A DNA stretch of 48,265 nucleotides. Source: Myxococcales bacterium. Lineage in GTDB: Bacteria; Myxococcota_A; Polyangia; Polyangiales; Polyangiaceae. This document shows, piece after piece, positions 45,002-48,265 of the stretch (positions within the stretch are counted from its first letter, which is position 1; every line of letters begins with the position of its first letter). Made by a program: the position numbers and the translations under genes. The notes beneath the pieces are model-generated. The model did no database searches. It had not been told where the DNA came from and worked only from the letters and a program-made list of their open reading frames with translations. The stretch is from NCBI GenBank assembly GCA_013297655.1, contig JAAFHV010000038.1, positions 1-48,265 of the forward strand, written 5' to 3'.

Positions 45002-45538
45002 CTAAAGCACACTATGGGACTTTAACGCCCCCTCGAGCGCGCTCGCGCTGAACCCGACGAGCACCTCTTCGTCGACCACCGTCGTAGGCAATACTCCACG
45101 ACCGACGAGCCCATGCAGCTCTGCTCGCGCTTGCGGGTCGGTGTCGATTGAGCGCTCGACGTAGGGCACTCGATGCGAGGCCATCCAAGCCTTCTCGGCT
45201 CTGCACGCGCCGCAGCCGGTCATCGTGTACATGACCACACGGGTGCCCCCCGCCTGCGCGACGGCGGCTACCTTGGCGTGCGCGGCGGCGGCGCGTTCGG
45301 TCCGCGCGTCTCGAACGGCCGAGACGGCGCGCGCCGTGATCGCGAGCGCCACGAGCGCGGCCGTCGCGCCCGCGAGCCAACGGATCATCCTCGCCGAGCT
45401 CGCCGCCTCCGCCATGCGCTCGCAGCTCGAGCACGCGCCATCCGGGCGCAAGAAGATCCCGTGCAGATTGCATCGTTCTCGTGAGGGAGGCATCACGACC
45501 GGCACGTCCGATCGTTCGTCGCTGCGGCGGTAGCTCAT
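45002..45538 (-). CDS. Membrane-anchored glutaredoxin-like protein with N-terminal Cys motif
   Basis: The 178-residue protein has a Cys-rich N-terminus (CNLHGIFLRPDGACSSCER) that may bind a metal. One transmembrane helix (MIRWLAGATAALVALAITAR) and a helical linker follow. The glutaredoxin domain has VVMYTMTGCGACRAEKAWM with the CxxC active site, VPYVERSID, and the cis-Pro segment VLPTTVVDEEVLVGF. A single helix with the N-terminal Cys motif inside would put the redox domain in the periplasm. Its thiol partner is unknown. Confidence 0.8.
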   Translation of the reverse strand: MSYRRSDERSDVPVVMPPSRERCNLHGIFLRPDGACSSCERMAEAASSARMIRWLAGATAALVALAITARAVSAVRDARTERAAAAHAKVAAVAQAGGTRVVMYTMTGCGACRAEKAWMASHRVPYVERSIDTDPQARAELHGLVGRGVLPTTVVDEEVLVGFSASALEGALKSHSVL

Positions 45539-45722
45539 GCGCGCCCTGTTGCAACGGGAGGACCAGCGCGACGATGGCCCGAATCAGGTAAAAATCGCGG
45601 CAAACGTCCGCGCCGGGCCGATGGCCGGAGGCGACCTGTTGGGGCGCGCCTACAGGACGCGGCGGCCGCGAGACCATCGGCGCGAGACTACCGAACGGTG
45701 AAGGCTCGAGAATGGCGCGGCA

Positions 45723-45816
45723 TTCGTGGCGTCGCTCGGTCCTGCGGACCTCCCTCCCAACGGTCCATCGTGCCCCCCGTCCCAGCTTCGCTCGTCCGGT
45801 CGGCACGATCGGTTCG
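45723..45816. repeat. Dispersed intergenic repeat, copy 2 (copy 1 at 11625-11674)
   Basis: TTCGTGGCGTCGCTCGGTCC plus T occurs identically at 45723-45743 and 11654-11674. A second 33-base motif at 45784-45816 matches 11625-11657 with five mismatches (for example GCTCGTCC, GGCACG and GGTTCG shared). The order of the two motifs is reversed between the copies. Both copies precede plus-strand genes and lie in non-coding DNA. Confidence 0.55.
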
Positions 45817-45963
45817 AGGTCGACCGTGGCGCGCAGCTTCGCGCAAAACGGAGCGCGACTGTCGTCTCCGCACGGTCTCGTCGAGGCCCCGAACGTACCT
45901 CCTCGAGGTTGGCGCGGTGCGGCGGGATCTCACCATCGTACGAGTAATTCTTCTCGCCGATTT

Positions 45964-45983
45964 TTGATTTAGGGGTAAATCAA
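45964..45983 (+). promoter_or_regulatory. Perfect AT-rich palindrome overlapping the ribosome-binding site
   Basis: TTGATTTAGGGGTAAATCAA is an 8-bp perfect inverted repeat around GGGG, ending four bases before the ATG at 45988. The GGGG loop is the best ribosome-binding site of the gene. It may be a repressor operator or an RNA hairpin that presents the site in its loop. Confidence 0.5.
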
Positions 45984-45987
45984 TCGC

Positions 45988-47409
45988 ATGCGCAAACACG
46001 TGGGGATTGGCATCGTCGTCGTCGTCGCTTTGGCGTCGATCGCGGTAGGGGCTTGTGGGTCGTCGGATCGCGTCAACACGTTCTCGGACGACGTCGACAG
46101 CGGCAACGGCCCAGGCCCAGGCGGACCGGACAGCTCGCTGCTCGGCTCCGGCGACTCCAGCACGCCGCCCCCTTGTGTAGGTCTCGAGTGCAATCAGGTC
46201 GATTGCGGCGCCGGGAGCGACACCACGGTGACGGGAACCGTGTTCGCGCCGAACGGAACGCTCCCGCTCTACAACGCGATCGTCTACGTGCCGAACAGCA
46301 CGCCAAAAGCGTTCGACAAAGGCGTGACGTGCGATCAGTGCGGCGCGGTCGCTTCAGGCAACCCGGTCGTTACCGCGCTCAGCCAGTCCAACGGCACGTT
46401 CACCCTCCGCAAGGTGCCGGTCGGCAAAGACGTGCCCCTCGTCATTCAGATTGGCAAGTGGCGCCGCCAGGTCGTCATCCCGGAGGTCACCCGCTGCCAG
46501 GAGACGCGCCTCGACGCAGCGCTCACCCGCCTCCCCAAGAACCGCACCGAAGGCGATCTCCCGCGGATCGCGCTCACCACCGGCGGCTGCGACAAGCTCG
46601 GCTGCATGCTCCCGAAGGTGGGCATCGACCGCTCCGAGTTCGGCGTCGAGGCCGACGGCGATACTAAGGCGATTCACACCTTTCTCGGCAGTGGCGGCGG
46701 CGGCCCGACCGGCTCGGGTAGCGCGCAAGCCTTGTGGACCAACGTAAGCAAACTCAAGAATTACGATATGGTCATCATGTCGTGCGAATGCACCGAGAGC
46801 CTCGGCAACAAGGGCGGCGCGCCCGCCGCGATGACGGAGTACCTGAAGGCGGGCGGGCGTATTTTCACGACCGACTATATGTACACCTGGTATCGCGATA
46901 CGCCGGACACGACGTTCAAGTCGGCGACGACGATCTCGGGCGGTGCTCCGCCCGGTGGCAACCCGATGGCCCTCGATGTCTCCTTCCCTAAGGGCAAGGC
47001 GCTCGGCGAATGGATGAAGACGGTCTATCCCGCGTCTGCCCCCGTCGGCGCCGGCAACATCCCGTTCGACAGCGTCTTCGACAACCTCCGCTCGGTCGAC
47101 GGCACAAAGGGCCAGGTGTGGGCGAGCTCCGGAAAAACGAGCACAGCCGCTCCCCCGGTCGCGCCGCGAATCTTCACCGTAAACTTGCCTGTCGGTGTGC
47201 CCGCGGACAAGCAGTGCGGCAAGGGAGTTCACATTGACGCTCACGTAAACCAGACCGGCGCGGCGGACCAGGTAAACGCTCAATACCCCACGTCCTGCAC
47301 CGCCCCGCTCAAAGAGGGAGAGTCGGCCCTCGCGTTCTTCTTCTTCGATCTCGCCTCGTGCATTCAGAACGAGAAGGAGCCGCCGCCGGTTCCGCCCGTC
47401 CCGAAGTGA
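45988..47409 (+). CDS. Large secreted lipoprotein with carboxypeptidase-regulatory-like domain
   Basis: The 473-residue protein has a lipoprotein signal (MRKHVGIGIVVVVALASIAVGAC) and an Asp/Gly/Ser/Pro linker. A beta-sandwich like the carboxypeptidase regulatory domain follows (TVTGTVFAPNGTLPLYNAIV, GTFTLRKVPVGKDVPLVIQI). Then comes a larger domain with KVGIDRSEFGVEAD, MVIMSCECTES, LKAGGRIFTTDYMYTWYRDT and FFFFDLASCIQ; the latter resembles class I glutamine-amidotransferase-like strands. Such proteins recur in myxobacteria as surface lipoproteins of unknown function. The palindrome at its start suggests specific regulation. A good terminator follows. Confidence 0.75.
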   Translation: MRKHVGIGIVVVVALASIAVGACGSSDRVNTFSDDVDSGNGPGPGGPDSSLLGSGDSSTPPPCVGLECNQVDCGAGSDTTVTGTVFAPNGTLPLYNAIVYVPNSTPKAFDKGVTCDQCGAVASGNPVVTALSQSNGTFTLRKVPVGKDVPLVIQIGKWRRQVVIPEVTRCQETRLDAALTRLPKNRTEGDLPRIALTTGGCDKLGCMLPKVGIDRSEFGVEADGDTKAIHTFLGSGGGGPTGSGSAQALWTNVSKLKNYDMVIMSCECTESLGNKGGAPAAMTEYLKAGGRIFTTDYMYTWYRDTPDTTFKSATTISGGAPPGGNPMALDVSFPKGKALGEWMKTVYPASAPVGAGNIPFDSVFDNLRSVDGTKGQVWASSGKTSTAAPPVAPRIFTVNLPVGVPADKQCGKGVHIDAHVNQTGAADQVNAQYPTSCTAPLKEGESALAFFFFDLASCIQNEKEPPPVPPVPK

Positions 47410-47435
47410 CGATCGTCCACTGAGTCACCGAGAAG

Positions 47436-47466
47436 GGCCGCGCTCGAACGCGGCCGTCTTCGTTTT
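47436..47466 (+). terminator. Intrinsic terminator of the large lipoprotein gene
   Basis: GGCCGCG (47436-47442), a CTCGAA loop and CGCGGCC (47449-47455) form a perfect 7-bp GC stem, followed by GTCTTCGTTTT. It lies 26 bp after the stop codon and before the convergent gene. Confidence 0.8.
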
Positions 47467-47504
47467 GTCGTCGGTGCTCGGGCGCGTACTCCGCGAGCGC
47501 GCGA

Positions 47505-48265
47505 TCAGCGACGCGTGAAATCGAGGACCGGCCCCTTGGGCACGATTCCCGTCGGGTTGATGGTCGCGTGGCTGCCGTAGTAGTGCTTTTTGATCTGCTC
47601 GAGGTCGACGGTCTCTGCCACGCCGGGCATTTGGTAGACGGAGCGTACGAACGCAGCGAGCCGGGGGCGCTCCTCGATTCGGTGCATGTTGCACTTGAAA
47701 TGCCCGTAGTACACCGCGTCGAAGCGCACGAGGGTGGTGAAGAGCCGAATGTCGGCGAGGGTAAACGTGTCGCCCATGAGCCAACGACGGCTCGTGAGGC
47801 GCTCCTCGAGCCAGGCGAGGGTGTCGAAGAGCGGACCGAGCGCCTCCTCGTAAGCCTCTTGTTTGGTGGCGAAGCCGCATTTGTAAACGCCATTGTTCAG
47901 CGTGTCGTAAACGCGCTGATTCACCTCGTCCATCTCCGCGCGGAGCGCCTCCGGGTAGAGCGAGGGCGTCTTCGGTGCGATGGCGTCGAAGGCCGTGTCG
48001 AAGATCTTCAGAATCTCGGACGACTCGTTGTTCACGATCGTCGCGCGCTCCTTGTCCCAAAGGACGGGGACGGTGACCTTGCCGCTGAAGCGCGGATCCG
48101 CTCGCGTGTAGATTGCATGCAACATACGGGCGCCATAGATCGGGTCGGCGAGCTCCCCCTCGGCGGCGAAGGTCCACCCGTCTTGGAGCATGAGCGGCTC
48201 CACCGACGAGAACGACACGATCGCGTCGAGCTGCTTGAGCTTCCGCGCGATCAGCGTGCGATGGG
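47505..48265 (-). CDS. Glutathionyl-hydroquinone reductase (GST omega-like, YqjG/ECM4), N-terminus outside window
   Basis: The frame is open to the window edge, where HRTLIARKLKQLDAIVSFS is the segment that follows the CPWAHR active site in this family; the catalytic Cys itself lies just outside. Visible blocks are PVLWDKERATIVNNESSEIL, LYPEALRAEMDEVNQRVYDT, NNGVYKCGFATKQEAYEEAL, WLMGDTFTLADIRLFTTLVR and YGSHATINPTGIVPKGP, all typical. The enzyme reduces glutathionyl-hydroquinones using glutathione. An internal GTG at 48218 is not the start. It converges on the large lipoprotein gene. Confidence 0.92.
   Translation of the reverse strand, partial: HRTLIARKLKQLDAIVSFSSVEPLMLQDGWTFAAEGELADPIYGARMLHAIYTRADPRFSGKVTVPVLWDKERATIVNNESSEILKIFDTAFDAIAPKTPSLYPEALRAEMDEVNQRVYDTLNNGVYKCGFATKQEAYEEALGPLFDTLAWLEERLTSRRWLMGDTFTLADIRLFTTLVRFDAVYYGHFKCNMHRIEERPRLAAFVRSVYQMPGVAETVDLEQIKKHYYGSHATINPTGIVPKGPVLDFTRR

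Larger units (their letters stand above)
45539..45987. other. 449-bp intergenic region with a dispersed repeat and an operator-like palindrome
   Basis: The region between divergent genes contains no supported gene. It holds two motifs (45723-45743 and 45784-45816) that also occur together at 11625-11674, and the palindrome just before the next gene; these are listed separately. Confidence 0.6.

Overview
The window is GC-rich, densely coded DNA that reads as a myxobacterium (Myxococcota, most likely the Polyangia/Sorangiineae side). The pointers are three large Ser/Thr protein kinases of different designs, a Myxococcales-type ECF sigma factor beside a zinc-finger kinase, a DUF4388/J-domain/TPR protein, an AgmX/PglI-type C-terminal domain protein, a formylglycine-generating-enzyme-like membrane protein, and many lipoproteins with Ala/Pro/Asp-rich linkers. 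I see no rRNA or tRNA genes, no CRISPR array, no prophage and no transposase. Each gene was chosen by recognisable protein motifs and start context; long antisense ORFs were treated as GC-driven shadows.

Layout. 1-6.5 kb: end of an FGE-like protein, a secreted trypsin-like protease, a fold-back inverted-repeat element, a sigma factor and its putative partner kinase (minus strand), glucose-6-phosphate dehydrogenase, and a small secreted helical protein. 6.5-13.7 kb: a membrane sensor kinase, an FNR-like oxidoreductase coupled to a TPR membrane protein, a Cys-type CcmE haem chaperone with a downstream gene, an HNH nuclease, an AgmX-like lipoprotein, a Cys-rich lipoprotein and a TPR protein. 14.2-20.4 kb: intracellular PHB depolymerase plus 3-hydroxybutyrate dehydrogenase (a two-gene PHB catabolic operon), an interrupted Uma2 nuclease gene, a TetR regulator with an operator-rich divergent promoter, a lipoprotein ending in CxxCH, hypoxanthine phosphoribosyltransferase, a nucleotidyltransferase-like two-gene operon, and a 25-bp tandem array. 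20.4-27.1 kb: Fe/2-oxoglutarate dioxygenase plus aldo/keto reductase operon, a lipoprotein, a PFK of mixed donor signature, FosA, and the DUF4388/J-domain protein. 27.4-38.8 kb: a 1464-residue kinase/ATPase/TPR regulator, patatin phospholipase, lipoproteins and coiled-coil membrane proteins, a bacterial GIDE-domain protein, fructose-1,6-bisphosphatase, and small membrane proteins. 39-48.3 kb: alpha/beta hydrolase, PQQ sugar dehydrogenase, a disrupted hypothetical gene, an RbgA-like GTPase, an esterase, a glutaredoxin-like membrane protein, a large lipoprotein, and a glutathionyl-hydroquinone reductase cut by the window end.

Central carbon metabolism is represented by scattered single genes (zwf, PFK, fbp, PHB breakdown), and the rest is mostly signalling and envelope functions.

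The most unusual signal is a small palindromic repeat with core GCTCGCGCCTCCRGAGCGAC. It occurs once inside the Uma2 gene (frameshift, 3-bp flanking duplication), once inside the first codons of the gene at 42.9 kb (frameshift, 2-bp duplication), and as an 11-copy, 25-bp tandem array between two convergent genes at 20.15-20.43 kb. Cutting the solo copies out restores both reading frames, which suggests a mobile, amplifiable miniature element. A second, unrelated fold-back element with 22-bp perfect termini sits at 1618-1777 and supplies the stop codon of the sigma factor gene.
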